64,000 nt of DNA from Bacteroidota bacterium (GTDB lineage Bacteria; Bacteroidota; Bacteroidia; B-17B0; Aurantibacillaceae), in contig JAJNDK010000013.1 of the NCBI GenBank assembly GCA_021156365.1, positions 1 through 64,000 on the forward strand, read 5' to 3'. Shown one piece after another: positions 7,984 through 16,311 of the stretch. A program made the translations under genes and the position numbers. The first letter of the stretch is position 1; every line of letters begins with the position of its first letter. The notes under the pieces are model-generated. The model was not told the DNA's origin, made no database searches, and was given only the letters and a program-made list of their open reading frames with translations.

Positions 7984-8352
7984 TCATTTGGTTAAAAATG
8001 TTAAACACAGGTTACTTTTTACATCCTGAATACTCAGGGCTTTGACTTTAAGCGTTCGCAGCCGCTTTGCCATAAGAAGTGCCGAGTCCAGGTTCCTGCT
8101 AAATCGGTCCCAGCTGGTAAAGAGAATGGCATCGGCTTGTACCATTTCGGTCTCTAAGTCATTAAGCAGTTCCTGAAACCGCTCCCGCTCAAAGGTGGCT
8201 CCGTGATGGACATCCGAATAGACCCCGTTTACTCTGAGCGTGTTTTCTGCGCAAAAGTCCTTTAATTCGTCCAGTTGCTTTTGGAGAAGGCTTGGGTCTC
8301 CGACCTGATCTGCGCCCGTATCTACACGGGCATAAAGAAGTACTGTTTTCAT
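7984..8352 (-). CDS. Serine-recombinase catalytic domain without the Ser (copy A)
   Basis: A 122-residue protein that is clearly a resolvase/invertase N-terminal domain: LLYARVDTGAD, a Q-LDELKDFCAENTL helix, GVYSDVHHGATFERERF and LFTSWDRFSRN. In the YARVS motif the catalytic Ser is replaced by Asp (YARVDT), although DRFSRN is intact. The E helix and the HTH DNA-binding domain are missing because the protein stops about 120 residues in. It therefore cannot act as a normal recombinase. It is the best preserved of three related proteins in this operon. Confidence 0.72.
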   Translation of the reverse strand: MKTVLLYARVDTGADQVGDPSLLQKQLDELKDFCAENTLRVNGVYSDVHHGATFERERFQELLNDLETEMVQADAILFTSWDRFSRNLDSALLMAKRLRTLKVKALSIQDVKSNLCLTFLTK

Positions 8353-8517
8353 TTTGTATAAGTTTCTCCAAGTTTCGCTACACTATTTTGCACGTCCTCC
8401 TCAAACAGGCTTTAATTTCTCCATTGGCTTACTTTAGCAGAGCTGCCTTGGATTTTCACAAGTATTAGTGCATGGCAAAGGTGAGCATTGATGGGCATTG
8501 CTCTGCCGGTTCCATCG

Positions 8518-8928
8518 TTATTGAGCGTTATTGCGCAGTATGCGATGCGTTACAAAGACCAGCAGATGCCAGACTTCCACAATATGGATGTTCTTTTCAG
8601 CGAGATCTTTTATAATGACGGCCAGCTCGGGTTCCGAAAGTCCTAAACGTTTCCGGTTAGTAACCAGAATAAACTCCGCTTTAAGTTCATCGTTCATAAG
8701 GTCGCTGTACATGTTCTGAAACTGCCGGGAAATGCTATCCTCTTTAAAGACTACTTCATATCGTTTCAGCATGTTGATGTTTTTAAGATGGCAGAACTTT
8801 CGAAGAATACGCCACTGGACGATCATTGATACTGTTTTCAGAGAGTCCTTCTCGTTTGCACTGATAAAGAGGATGCAGTTTTTTGTCGGCTCTCCAAGGC
8901 CGAACAGGTACTTTAATAAATTACTCAT
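8518..8928 (-). CDS. Highly degenerate serine-recombinase-fold protein (copy C)
   Basis: A 136-residue protein aligning with copies A and B along its length: CILFISANE, W-ILRKFCHLKNI, YEVVFKED, FQNMYSDLMNDE and AEFILVTNRKRLG. None of the catalytic residues remains and a short N-terminal extension is added. It overlaps the end of the upstream gene by 4 bp. About 165 bp separate it from copy A, and no clear promoter is visible there. Common origin with the resolvase fold is inferred from the aligned pattern of strands and helices. Confidence 0.5.
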   Translation of the reverse strand: MSNLLKYLFGLGEPTKNCILFISANEKDSLKTVSMIVQWRILRKFCHLKNINMLKRYEVVFKEDSISRQFQNMYSDLMNDELKAEFILVTNRKRLGLSEPELAVIIKDLAEKNIHIVEVWHLLVFVTHRILRNNAQ

Positions 8929-9476
8929 GATTTTGATTTTTTCTTTTTGGATGGTTTATAGTTGTAAAGACCGCCACAGCCGTTTTTTCCAAAAAGGGCA
9001 AACAACCATTCCCGGTTACTTTTGCCAATCCCAGTCAGATCAAAGTCATGAACGCCATAACGCGCAACATCGGCCATTACAAAGCAGTCTTTTGCCCAAA
9101 AAATATTATAAAGGCGTTTTGGCAGATTGGCAACACTGACCGGTCTTCGCAGGAATTTCCGGGCATTTTCATCCTTATATAATTCTTCCAGTCGGGTATC
9201 AAATAAGCGTTGCCTTAAAAAGCGGATGTTGTTTCTCGCGCTGGTTAATAATTCCCAAGCAGGTAGACCTTCAATTTCAAGCTGAACTCCATTCAGATTA
9301 TACGTGAACGCCTGAAATCCCTGCTCAAAGCCCGCCAATTGCAAAGGTGATAAGACATGTTTAAGGAGCATGCTGTTTTTATCATCGAGCAGCATGCGTA
9401 AAAACCGGGTGTGCCGGATCTTCTTTTTTGGTGTTTTGCTCATAAAGTTGATTGTTAGAGTACCTTCTTTGATCAA
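8925..9476 (-). CDS. AlphaCTD-like helix-hairpin protein, copy 1
   Basis: A 183-residue protein. Near its start it has KHVLSPLQLAGFEQG, a motif shared with the next upstream gene (THLLSPLEEAAVL). The last 70 residues (LPKRLYNIFWAKDCFVMADV, then ARYGVHDFDLTGIGKSN) have the pattern of the RNA polymerase alpha-subunit C-terminal domain: LxxRxxNxL, TVxDL, L--I-G-G--S. It may thus bind DNA or RNA polymerase. It ends in a Lys/Ser-rich tail. The first domain is unknown. A role in transcription of the element is inferred. Confidence 0.58.
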   Translation of the reverse strand: MIKEGTLTINFMSKTPKKKIRHTRFLRMLLDDKNSMLLKHVLSPLQLAGFEQGFQAFTYNLNGVQLEIEGLPAWELLTSARNNIRFLRQRLFDTRLEELYKDENARKFLRRPVSVANLPKRLYNIFWAKDCFVMADVARYGVHDFDLTGIGKSNREWLFALFGKNGCGGLYNYKPSKKKKSKS

Positions 9477-9509
9477 CTCGTAGAGCGCAATAATAGGGTG
9501 CTGCGGGGA

Positions 9510-9986
9510 TTAGATTAATTCCCCGCAGTTATACTGTTTGAATAAATTATCTATGGTTTGCATATCGGCCTTATTGAACTTCAATACCTCTGTAAAGTAT
9601 CTCCGGCCACGACTTTTTATCGTTTGTAGATCATAGCACTCAATGCTTGCCAAGCGGTTTCTAAGACGAGGATTTAGCGCCATTATGATCTGAGGGTCTT
9701 CGAAGGCTTCACGGCTTTCAAGTGGGATTTCCATTAACAGGGCCTGCTTGCTTTGGATGTAATCGATCAAACGTACTTTTGCCGATATCTTTATAAGCAG
9801 CGATTTACAGTCATAACGTGAGATGTATAATTCAACTTCGTTAATTTTATAAAAGAATGGATTGTAGTTATTAAGCACTGCTGCTTCTTCCAACGGACTG
9901 AGCAGGTGTGTAAAGAGCTTATTTGATTTGGCTCTTTCGATGGCAGCCAACTCAGTTTTGTAGTATAGTTCAAAGTCTGTTTCCAT
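9510..9986 (-). CDS. AlphaCTD-like helix-hairpin protein, copy 2
   Basis: A 158-residue protein similar in layout to the next gene: THLLSPLEEAAVLNNYN at the front, a Tyr/Leu-rich middle, and a C-terminal helical segment (RLASIECYDLQTIKSRGRRY) that fits a weaker alpha-C-terminal-domain/HhH fold. First gene of the minus-strand operon. Its leader (AATCAACCTT before ATG) nearly repeats that of the next gene (AATCAACTTT before ATG), pointing to duplication including the leader. Function unknown. Confidence 0.52.
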   Translation of the reverse strand: METDFELYYKTELAAIERAKSNKLFTHLLSPLEEAAVLNNYNPFFYKINEVELYISRYDCKSLLIKISAKVRLIDYIQSKQALLMEIPLESREAFEDPQIIMALNPRLRNRLASIECYDLQTIKSRGRRYFTEVLKFNKADMQTIDNLFKQYNCGELI

Positions 9987-10029
9987 AAGGTTGATTTTTG
10001 ATTAACTATCGCTGATCAACCCGCTTGGT

Positions 10030-10911
10030 TTACTTTGTAAAACCGGCTATTTTTTCTTTACAGTATTTTTCTGTCATAGTACGGAGCAGCTCTACGCGCC
10101 CCGATAAGTATTCTAAATCTTCTTTGCTAATCTTATAATCCGCTTTGTATCGGGCATCCACATATGCGCGGCGCAGCTGGCTGAAACGTACCCGTTCCGA
10201 AAGTGTGGCTTTTGGGAACACCTTTCCGAACTCAATGTTAATGGCTTTGGCCAGCCAGCCTAAAACTTCGATGTCGTGGGTTTTGGGTTTGTAGCCGGTG
10301 AACACCAATTGCAACGCACCATAAAAACGTTCTGTTGCTTGGTGAAGTTCAAAAGCAGCCACATTATAGTACTTTATATTGCCAGTACCTTTTGCGTAAT
10401 TCGCTTCGAAATTTTCATAAAACATATTTGCGCTTTCGAACCACTGATCAAAATCTTCCTGCGCCCGTTGCGCTACTTCAGCTGGGGTCATTTCACGCTT
10501 TTTATCCAGCGGATAACGGCTGGTATTAAACAGTAAAATTCCCTCTTTCTTTATATCGTCGAAGAAGTAATTGCCTTCACGTAACGCTTCGTTCACAAAG
10601 TCGATTCCATGAAAAATCGGGTGAACAGGTGTGTCCAGCTTCAGTTCTTCCAGTTTGCCGGTTACAGAGCTTACGAAGTTATCGGCATTGGCCTGAGAGT
10701 TTTTGTTTACAATCACCAGCAGGTCGTAATCCGATTTGTATTCGTAAGTATTGCCGTTCTCCACATATTTGTCTTCCACCCAGGTTCCACGAGCGTATGA
10801 TCCGTATAGGATGACCATCTCAATATCTTTGAATTGAGGGATCAGCGCCTTTACGATCTTGTCAAGTTCGGCTTGCTTGTGCGGTGGTAAATGTGAAACG
10901 CTGGTTTTCAT
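10030..10911 (-). CDS. MNT nucleotidyltransferase fused to HEPN domain
   Basis: A 293-residue protein. Residues about 20-125 are a minimal nucleotidyltransferase: VILYGSYARGTW (GSYARG) and SDYDLLVIV supplying two metal-binding aspartates. Residues about 150-290 are an all-helical HEPN domain (YYNVAAFELHQATERFYGAL). The ribonuclease-type Rx4-6H motif was not found, so RNase activity is doubtful. In separate MNT/HEPN pairs the transferase AMPylates and silences the HEPN toxin; a fusion of both is known in Bacteroidota. It stands alone between a mobile operon and an RM system, as expected for defence cargo. Its TACCTTTG element ends 7 nt before the ATG, so the mRNA could be leaderless. Confidence 0.82.
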   Translation of the reverse strand: MKTSVSHLPPHKQAELDKIVKALIPQFKDIEMVILYGSYARGTWVEDKYVENGNTYEYKSDYDLLVIVNKNSQANADNFVSSVTGKLEELKLDTPVHPIFHGIDFVNEALREGNYFFDDIKKEGILLFNTSRYPLDKKREMTPAEVAQRAQEDFDQWFESANMFYENFEANYAKGTGNIKYYNVAAFELHQATERFYGALQLVFTGYKPKTHDIEVLGWLAKAINIEFGKVFPKATLSERVRFSQLRRAYVDARYKADYKISKEDLEYLSGRVELLRTMTEKYCKEKIAGFTK

Positions 10912-10918
10912 TGAGGTT

Positions 10919-10926
10919 CAAAGGTA
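10919..10926 (-). promoter_or_regulatory. -7 element 7 nt before a start codon
   Basis: TACCTTTG (minus) with AACCTCA and then the ATG at 10911. Transcription would begin at or next to the start codon. The gene at 14680 has the same spacing. Confidence 0.42.
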
Positions 10927-11062
10927 AAATAAATGAATATCTTATCCTCCTTAAACGATAGAATAATTGGTTTTTTGCAATAATGCCTCTTTCTTTTAAA
11001 ATTCCCATTAAAATTGTGTAAAAAAAGCGGTCTTTATTTTTTTTATTCAGAATATGTTATGT

Positions 11063-11070
11063 TATGTTTG
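11063..11070 (+). promoter_or_regulatory. -7 element for the methylase gene
   Basis: TATGTTTG matches TAnnTTTG, preceded by a very AT-rich stretch and placed 40 bp before the ATG at 11111. Confidence 0.35.
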
Positions 11071-11110
11071 TCTTACAGAACCTGTTTTAGGGGGTTAAAA
11101 GCTACATTTT

Positions 11111-13072
11111 ATGAAATCAGAAGGATATCAAACGACATTTTTAACGGAACAGTCTCATAAAGAGATATATAAGCAAATTAGAAATTACCTTGCCGGGAGA
11201 TTAATCGGTGCAACAAGAGATCGGGCGTTACTGGAGGAAGTTGTTAAATGTTTTTTTTGTAAGCATTATATAGCCACCCACTTAAAGAAAATTGACGAAA
11301 CAAATGATGCGTTATTATTATCAAAAAAATATAGGGAAGTTTTTAGTGAATTAAAAGAGAAGCTACCTCATGTTTTTAATAGTGAGGAAGAAATTCAATT
11401 AGACCCGGTAAGTATTCTTTTTGTTCATACTGAACTTAGTAGAATTGATTTTGAAAATTTTAATCGTGATCCATTTGGGGACTTGTACGAAGTATTTGTA
11501 AGTACTGGTGTACGCGAAGAAGAAGGACAGTTTTTTACGCCGCAAAATGGTGTTGAATTATTGATTTCATTAATTAAGCCTCAAAAAGGAGAGAAAATAA
11601 TTGATCCGGCTGCAGGAGCCGGAGGGTTTTTAAGCTCTGCTTTTCAGTATTTAGTTAATAATGGCGTAAGTATTAAAAATGCTGTTTCCAATATTCATGG
11701 CATCGAAAAAGACTCTTACTTGGCTAAACTGGCCGCGACCCGGATAGCAATGATGAGTTTATCTCAGTGCGATATTACTTGTGGGGATTCCCTCGCTTGG
11801 ATAAATGAAAAAAAGGAGAGCTTAAAACTGCATTCGAAAGGATATTACGATATTGTCCTCACAAATCCTCCATTTGGAAAAAACATTGTTTCTACCACAA
11901 AGGAAGTACAGCGTGAATTTGATCTTGGATTTGACTGGAAATTAAGTCCAGAAAAAAATGAATATATAAAATCAGATCGCTTACTTTCAAATGTTCCGCC
12001 TCAAGTTCTGTTTGTAGAACGGTGCTTAAAATTATTAAAGGACGATGGTCGATTGGGTATTGTAGTACCGGAAAGCCTAATAACAAGTCGATCTTATAGT
12101 TATGTTGTACAATACCTCAGAAAACATGGCGACATTCTTGCGATTCTTGGAATGCCAGAAGATTTTTTCAAAACTTCAGGTAAAGGTGGGACACATACTA
12201 AAGCCTGTTTAATACTCTTTAGAAAAACTAAAACTCCAAATACCAAATCCAACATTTTTATGGCAGAAGCAAAGTGGTGTGGTCATGACAGCCGAGGCAG
12301 GAGTATAGAACAAGACGATTTACCGCTAATACTGGACAATTATAATAAGTACACAAATAAGAAAAAATTTGATCAGGGTAATCTCGGATACATTATTTCT
12401 TCGGCGGATATAGACAATAACATTCTTTCTCCCCGTTACTATAATCCCGACATAAAGAACTCATTGAAATCAATAAAGGATACGCACGAAATTGTAAAGT
12501 TTGGTGATTTAGTTAAACGTGGGGTTATAGAAATAAAAACGGGACACGAGGTTGGTAAATTAGCCTATGGTACAGGAGAAATACCATTTGTAAGAACTTC
12601 TGATATTTCCAGCTGGGAAATTAAAATTGATCCTAAGCATGGAGTTAGTGAAGATTTTTATAAAACTTTTTCAAACAAACAGGATATTCAAGAAGGAGAT
12701 ATTCTAATGGTTAAAGATGGGACTTATTTGATTGGAACGTGCGCTATAATCTCAAAGTATGATACTAAAATTATTTATCAGAGTCATTTGTATAAGATTC
12801 GAGTTATAGATCCAAAAATAATATCACCTTATTTGTTGTTGGCAATCCTCTCTGCAGATCCGGTACAAAAACAAATAAAATCAAAACGATTCACTCAGGA
12901 TATCATTGATAGTTTGGGAAATAGGATATATGATTTAATATTGCCGATACCAAAGGATTCGGAAATTAGAAAGCGAATAGAGTCCAATGTTAAAAAAGTT
13001 GTACATGACAGGGTTGAAGCGAGAGAGTTAGCGCGTCAGGCTTGTATGGATGTGGCATCTATTGATTTCTAA
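11111..13072 (+). CDS. N6-adenine methylase fused to a specificity domain (HsdM-HsdS type)
   Basis: A 653-residue DNA methyltransferase. The N-terminal helical domain leads to GQFFTP (139-144), the SAM-binding motif DPAAGAGGF (165-173) and the catalytic NPPF (TNPPFG, 251-256), the gamma-class order of HsdM. From about residue 480 the protein continues into a target-recognition domain (VKFGDL, PFVRTSDIS, GDILMVKDGT, then a long helix near the end), as in half an HsdS. It thus carries its own specificity, as in BcgI-like or type IIG methylases. The base composition is strikingly A+T-rich, suggesting transfer. The stop lies 4 bp from the stop of the convergent HNH gene, the probable restriction partner. 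Confidence 0.88.
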   Translation: MKSEGYQTTFLTEQSHKEIYKQIRNYLAGRLIGATRDRALLEEVVKCFFCKHYIATHLKKIDETNDALLLSKKYREVFSELKEKLPHVFNSEEEIQLDPVSILFVHTELSRIDFENFNRDPFGDLYEVFVSTGVREEEGQFFTPQNGVELLISLIKPQKGEKIIDPAAGAGGFLSSAFQYLVNNGVSIKNAVSNIHGIEKDSYLAKLAATRIAMMSLSQCDITCGDSLAWINEKKESLKLHSKGYYDIVLTNPPFGKNIVSTTKEVQREFDLGFDWKLSPEKNEYIKSDRLLSNVPPQVLFVERCLKLLKDDGRLGIVVPESLITSRSYSYVVQYLRKHGDILAILGMPEDFFKTSGKGGTHTKACLILFRKTKTPNTKSNIFMAEAKWCGHDSRGRSIEQDDLPLILDNYNKYTNKKKFDQGNLGYIISSADIDNNILSPRYYNPDIKNSLKSIKDTHEIVKFGDLVKRGVIEIKTGHEVGKLAYGTGEIPFVRTSDISSWEIKIDPKHGVSEDFYKTFSNKQDIQEGDILMVKDGTYLIGTCAIISKYDTKIIYQSHLYKIRVIDPKIISPYLLLAILSADPVQKQIKSKRFTQDIIDSLGNRIYDLILPIPKDSEIRKRIESNVKKVVHDRVEARELARQACMDVASIDF

Positions 13073-13076
13073 TAGA

Positions 13077-14123
13077 TCATATCAGTCCAGCAGATCTATA
13101 ATTAGCTATAATTCTTAAAACGAGCCTCCTGGTTTCTTCAACGGATAACTCCCCTTGCAACCTATTACCTTCTGAAGAAACCCAGCTAATATTATCAGCT
13201 GTATGCCCCATGAACTCATTTTCGGCAAGTGATTTCAAAGGATGCATATGTCCTACTTGAAAAGATGCTTTTCCATGCACCGGATTTAAGACCTCACTTT
13301 CAAATCTGGTAAATGAAATAGGATCAAGAGTAATAGGACATTTGGTAACTGCATCAGAGAATTCTATTACATGGTCGTTCGTTAAAAGAGTTCTTAAGGC
13401 GGCAGGAAAGCCCTGAAAGTGACATATTTGTTTGATCAATTTTGCTTCAATTTGCAAGCATTCCTTTCTTAAGGCAAAATGTACTGAATTAGGATGTGCT
13501 TCCCATCTCTTTTCTCTGTTAGTTTTGTGCGCGCCAGTCAATACTCTATCGGTTAAAAACGACTTAACGATAATTTTATCGTAAGTTGCTGTAAAAAACT
13601 TGTGATGAGTATGATTTTGAGAGTTAAGTAAATATTCCCGTAACAAAAAAACCTGTTTAGGAAGATCTCCCCAAAAAAAGGAAATATTTTCTACGGTGTG
13701 AATGTTTCCATTTCGAATTCTTTTGACATAATCAATATTCAACTCATATGAAAGCAATGTTGTTTTAGCTATAACTTTAAGTAATTGTTTCTTTGCCGGT
13801 GTTTTACATGCTTGGGTTACCTCTTCAAGTAGCTTTTCAAAAATTAAAACGCAAGTTGCATGAGAACAAAACCGAGGATCATTTTGTAATGACGGCGACC
13901 AACGGACGGAAAATTTTGTACTCTCTATTTTAGGCTGTTTGACTGGTTCAATGAAAAACGAATACCTGAGAATGGATCGCAAAATATGTTTAGCAGTATT
14001 TGGATCGAAATGCTTACATAATGATTCAACATACCCCGAATATTCCTCTTCGAAAATCTGACTATAAATACTTACGATACTAAATCTATCCGTAGCAACT
14101 GCAGCTTCAAACCTTTTTGGCAT
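13077..14123 (-). CDS. HNH endonuclease, likely restriction partner
   Basis: A 348-residue protein whose last 90 residues form an HNH-type nuclease: KCPITLDPIS (first Cys262), GHMHPLK (291-297) with the catalytic His, and ADNISW with Asn311, then SEGNRLQG. The N-terminal 250 residues are unfamiliar and helical, presumably DNA recognition or dimerisation. It faces the methylase-specificity gene and almost touches it, which is how many restriction-modification pairs lie. A TACCTTAG element (14142-14149 on the minus strand) lies about 18 bp before the ATG. Nuclease class is well supported; the pairing is inferred. Confidence 0.74.
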   Translation of the reverse strand: MPKRFEAAVATDRFSIVSIYSQIFEEEYSGYVESLCKHFDPNTAKHILRSILRYSFFIEPVKQPKIESTKFSVRWSPSLQNDPRFCSHATCVLIFEKLLEEVTQACKTPAKKQLLKVIAKTTLLSYELNIDYVKRIRNGNIHTVENISFFWGDLPKQVFLLREYLLNSQNHTHHKFFTATYDKIIVKSFLTDRVLTGAHKTNREKRWEAHPNSVHFALRKECLQIEAKLIKQICHFQGFPAALRTLLTNDHVIEFSDAVTKCPITLDPISFTRFESEVLNPVHGKASFQVGHMHPLKSLAENEFMGHTADNISWVSSEGNRLQGELSVEETRRLVLRIIANYRSAGLI

Positions 14124-14191
14124 TTTTTATTATTAAAGCCACTAAGGTATCATAAAAAAAGTTTCGTAATACTTTTCGAATTAAAAAACCA

Positions 14192-14680
14192 TTAAAGAAA
14201 ATCCTGCTCTCTAAGTTTGGACGGGTTAATAATATCATTCCCCCACTCCGGCAAAGCAAAATACAGGCTCCTGATCCCCGGCAGCTTGATCTTTTTGATC
14301 CGGCCCGATTTGGCTGTGCGCTGCAGAGTAACCGAAAGAAAATTCCGGGCATCCTTCAGGTCTTTATAATGGCTATCGAGTTTTAAAATGTACCCGTGCA
14401 GATCTTCAGAGGTAAGAGGACGGTTGTGGAGCGTGATCAGGAAGGTGATCTTGGTGGCAAACGACCAGGTCTGATCGTACCGGCTTTCTTTCAAAGGCTC
14501 ATTTTGGGCATTTTCAGGGGTGGTTACATCCCCGGCGCTCTGTTGTGCCTTTAGTTCTTCGATCTCTTCCCTCTGTTCGCGGATATGCGTCACCAGCTCG
14601 CTGTGCGTCCAGCCTTCAAACTCTTTTAAAGCCTCTTTTTGAAGTTCCCGGTCTAACTTTCTTTGCCAGTCTTTTGCCAT
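14192..14680 (-). CDS. Coiled-coil protein with possible winged-helix end
   Basis: A 162-residue hypothetical protein. Residues 1-45 are a charged helix that could form a coiled coil (REQREEIEELKAQQ). A flexible stretch rich in Asn/Glu/Pro follows, and then about 85 residues shaped like a winged helix (FATKITFLITLHNRPLTSED, LQRTAKSGRIKKIKL). It could be a DNA-binding regulator of the element. A TACCTTTG element lies 7 nt before its ATG, predicting a leaderless transcript. It is divergent from the XRE-ImmA regulator. No family was recognised. Confidence 0.6.
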   Translation of the reverse strand: MAKDWQRKLDRELQKEALKEFEGWTHSELVTHIREQREEIEELKAQQSAGDVTTPENAQNEPLKESRYDQTWSFATKITFLITLHNRPLTSEDLHGYILKLDSHYKDLKDARNFLSVTLQRTAKSGRIKKIKLPGIRSLYFALPEWGNDIINPSKLREQDFL

Positions 14681-14687
14681 TATGCTA

Positions 14688-14695
14688 CAAAGGTA
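14688..14695 (-). promoter_or_regulatory. -7 element 7 nt before a start codon
   Basis: TACCTTTG (minus), TAGCATA, then the ATG at 14680. Octamer and spacing are identical to the promoter of the MNT-HEPN gene. Confidence 0.42.
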
Positions 14696-14917
14696 GTTAT
14701 TCTTGAAACGATGAATTGAAAATTAACATCTTTCGAAATAATAACAAGTATTAAATGAACATATAATTAACATTAAATAAGCATCTATTTTACAAATATT
14801 TCAGGACTTAGAGTAACGCTTTAGGTCGAAAATTTATTCTGGTTGATTATCAATATTTTGAACCGTTTTTATACCTGTTTAAGTACCCGAATTTAGTTTT
14901 TACGCAGATTTTAGCTT

Positions 14918-14935
14918 TACCTTTGTCCGGACAAA
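14918..14935 (+). promoter_or_regulatory. Promoter overlapped by a palindromic operator
   Basis: The -7 element TACCTTTG (14918-14925) runs into the perfect 14-bp palindrome TTTGTCCGGACAAA (14922-14935), so the TTTG is shared by both. A repressor bound there would block RNA polymerase. The first gene downstream encodes an XRE-type HTH protein, so autorepression is the simplest reading. Confidence 0.5.
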
Positions 14936-14946
14936 CAGAAAGAAGA

Positions 14947-15975
14947 ATGCAAAGTGAGAAGATAAATCCAAAAATGCTGGCACTCGCCAGAGAAGGGAGG
15001 GGCTATTCTCAATCGGAGTTGGCAGAGATCTGCGGAACGAGCCGCTCGAGCATTTCCAAATATGAACAGGAGAGCCTGCAATTGTCAGTCGATATAGTGA
15101 AAGGCATTCTGCAACTTTTAAAATTTCCGGAAGCCCTCCTGGGTGTAACTGCCGAATTGCTGCCCCCGGCCATGTATCGCAAGCGTGATAATGTACCGGC
15201 AAAACTCATGACACAGATTGATGCCTTTATAAACCTGTACGTGTTGGGGATCAGGAAGCTGCTCCTTGCGATTCAATACCAGCAACCGACTCTTCCTTTG
15301 TTACCGGTTTTAGAAACAGGATCTGCGCAAGAATCAGCCCGCCGCCTGCGCAAGGTATGGAAATTACCGGCAGGTGTTATTGCCAATCTTACCGAGGTAT
15401 TAGAAGCGCAGGGCATTCTTACATTAGGAGTGGATTTTGGTACGGAGCGTGTCGATAGCAGAAGCATTCTGATTGATGATAAATTCCCGGTGATCTTTTA
15501 CAATAAAAAACTTTTAGGTGACCGCTTGCGCTTTACACTGGCCTATGAGCTGGGACATCTGGTGATGCACACCCGCATCCCGCTGACCCACTTTGATAAT
15601 TCGCATGAGGCCAATGTCTTTGCGGCGGAGCTGCTGATGCCAGAAAAAGAGATCAGTAAAGACCTGAGCGCGGATATCGACATTGACCTGCTGGCACAAC
15701 TAAAATCTAAATGGGCGGTATCGATGCAATCCCTGTTGTTTCGGGCGCAGGACCTGAACATCATTACCGACAACCAGAAACGATATGTGATCAACCGGTT
15801 CAATCAACTGAAAATACGGAAACGCGAACCGATGGAGCTCGACATTAAAGTGGAGCGTGGCCAGCTGTTGCGCAACCTGATTACAAAGTACCGCGTTAAA
15901 CAAAGAATGAATCTAAGCCAGATAGCGGAATTCTTTTATCTAAACGAAGAGGAGTTTTTAGCTACCTACAATTAA
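14947..15975 (+). CDS. XRE-family HTH and ImmA/IrrE-like peptidase fusion
   Basis: A protein of about 342 residues. Residues about 5-60 are an XRE helix-turn-helix (YSQSELAEICGTSRSSISKY). Residues about 150-265 form an ImmA/IrrE-like domain with the segment FTLAYELGHLVMH. In the HExxH zinc motif the first His is Tyr (Y200-E-L-G-H204), confirmed in the DNA as TAT, so normal metalloprotease activity is doubtful. Such fusions control prophages and ICEs: damage activates the peptidase part, which cleaves the repressor. The ATG at 14947 is chosen because a longer TTG start would lie inside the operator. The next HTH gene follows after 26 bp. Confidence 0.83.
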   Translation: MQSEKINPKMLALAREGRGYSQSELAEICGTSRSSISKYEQESLQLSVDIVKGILQLLKFPEALLGVTAELLPPAMYRKRDNVPAKLMTQIDAFINLYVLGIRKLLLAIQYQQPTLPLLPVLETGSAQESARRLRKVWKLPAGVIANLTEVLEAQGILTLGVDFGTERVDSRSILIDDKFPVIFYNKKLLGDRLRFTLAYELGHLVMHTRIPLTHFDNSHEANVFAAELLMPEKEISKDLSADIDIDLLAQLKSKWAVSMQSLLFRAQDLNIITDNQKRYVINRFNQLKIRKREPMELDIKVERGQLLRNLITKYRVKQRMNLSQIAEFFYLNEEEFLATYN

Positions 15976-16001
15976 ACAGTAACAATTTAAAACTATGATA
16001 A

Positions 16002-16256
16002 ATGAAAAATGCAGAGGGTAAACCAAATGAAAAGGTAAAAGAGAAAGACACGTACATGCTGAAAGAACTTGCCGCTTTGTATGGAATAAGTGAAAAGGCA
16101 TTTCGCACGATGCTTAAACCACACTTAGATTACATTGGCAAAAAAGAAGGACGCTACTTCTCTCCTTTGCAGAAGGCCCGCATTTGGGAGCGGCTTGAGA
16201 AGCCCGCTTGCCTTCTTGATGATGAGTTTATTCCCGAAAGTAAAAAGGTCGCTTAG
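16002..16256 (+). CDS. Small HTH DNA-binding protein (excisionase/MerR style)
   Basis: An 84-residue protein with a charged N-terminal arm and a helix-turn-helix (MLKELAALYGISEKAFRTML) followed by a wing-like YIGKKEGRYFSP. It resembles the small HTH proteins used as excisionases or phage activators. A second copy of the same kind lies at 17124. It follows the XRE-ImmA gene by 26 bp and is closed by a terminator, so the two form one regulatory unit. Confidence 0.7.
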   Translation: MKNAEGKPNEKVKEKDTYMLKELAALYGISEKAFRTMLKPHLDYIGKKEGRYFSPLQKARIWERLEKPACLLDDEFIPESKKVA

Positions 16257-16311
16257 ATAATTTATTACTCTCCTTTAAAAAACAAAACCTTTATGTTGTA
16301 TTTAATTTAAT

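Noticed and set aside
8732-9139. Plus-strand 135-residue frame across the recombinase-fold operon
   Set aside because: It spans the junction of two supported minus-strand genes and has no features of its own.
14923-14946. Upstream TTG start for the XRE-ImmA gene
   Set aside because: The codon lies inside the operator palindrome and at the predicted -7 element.
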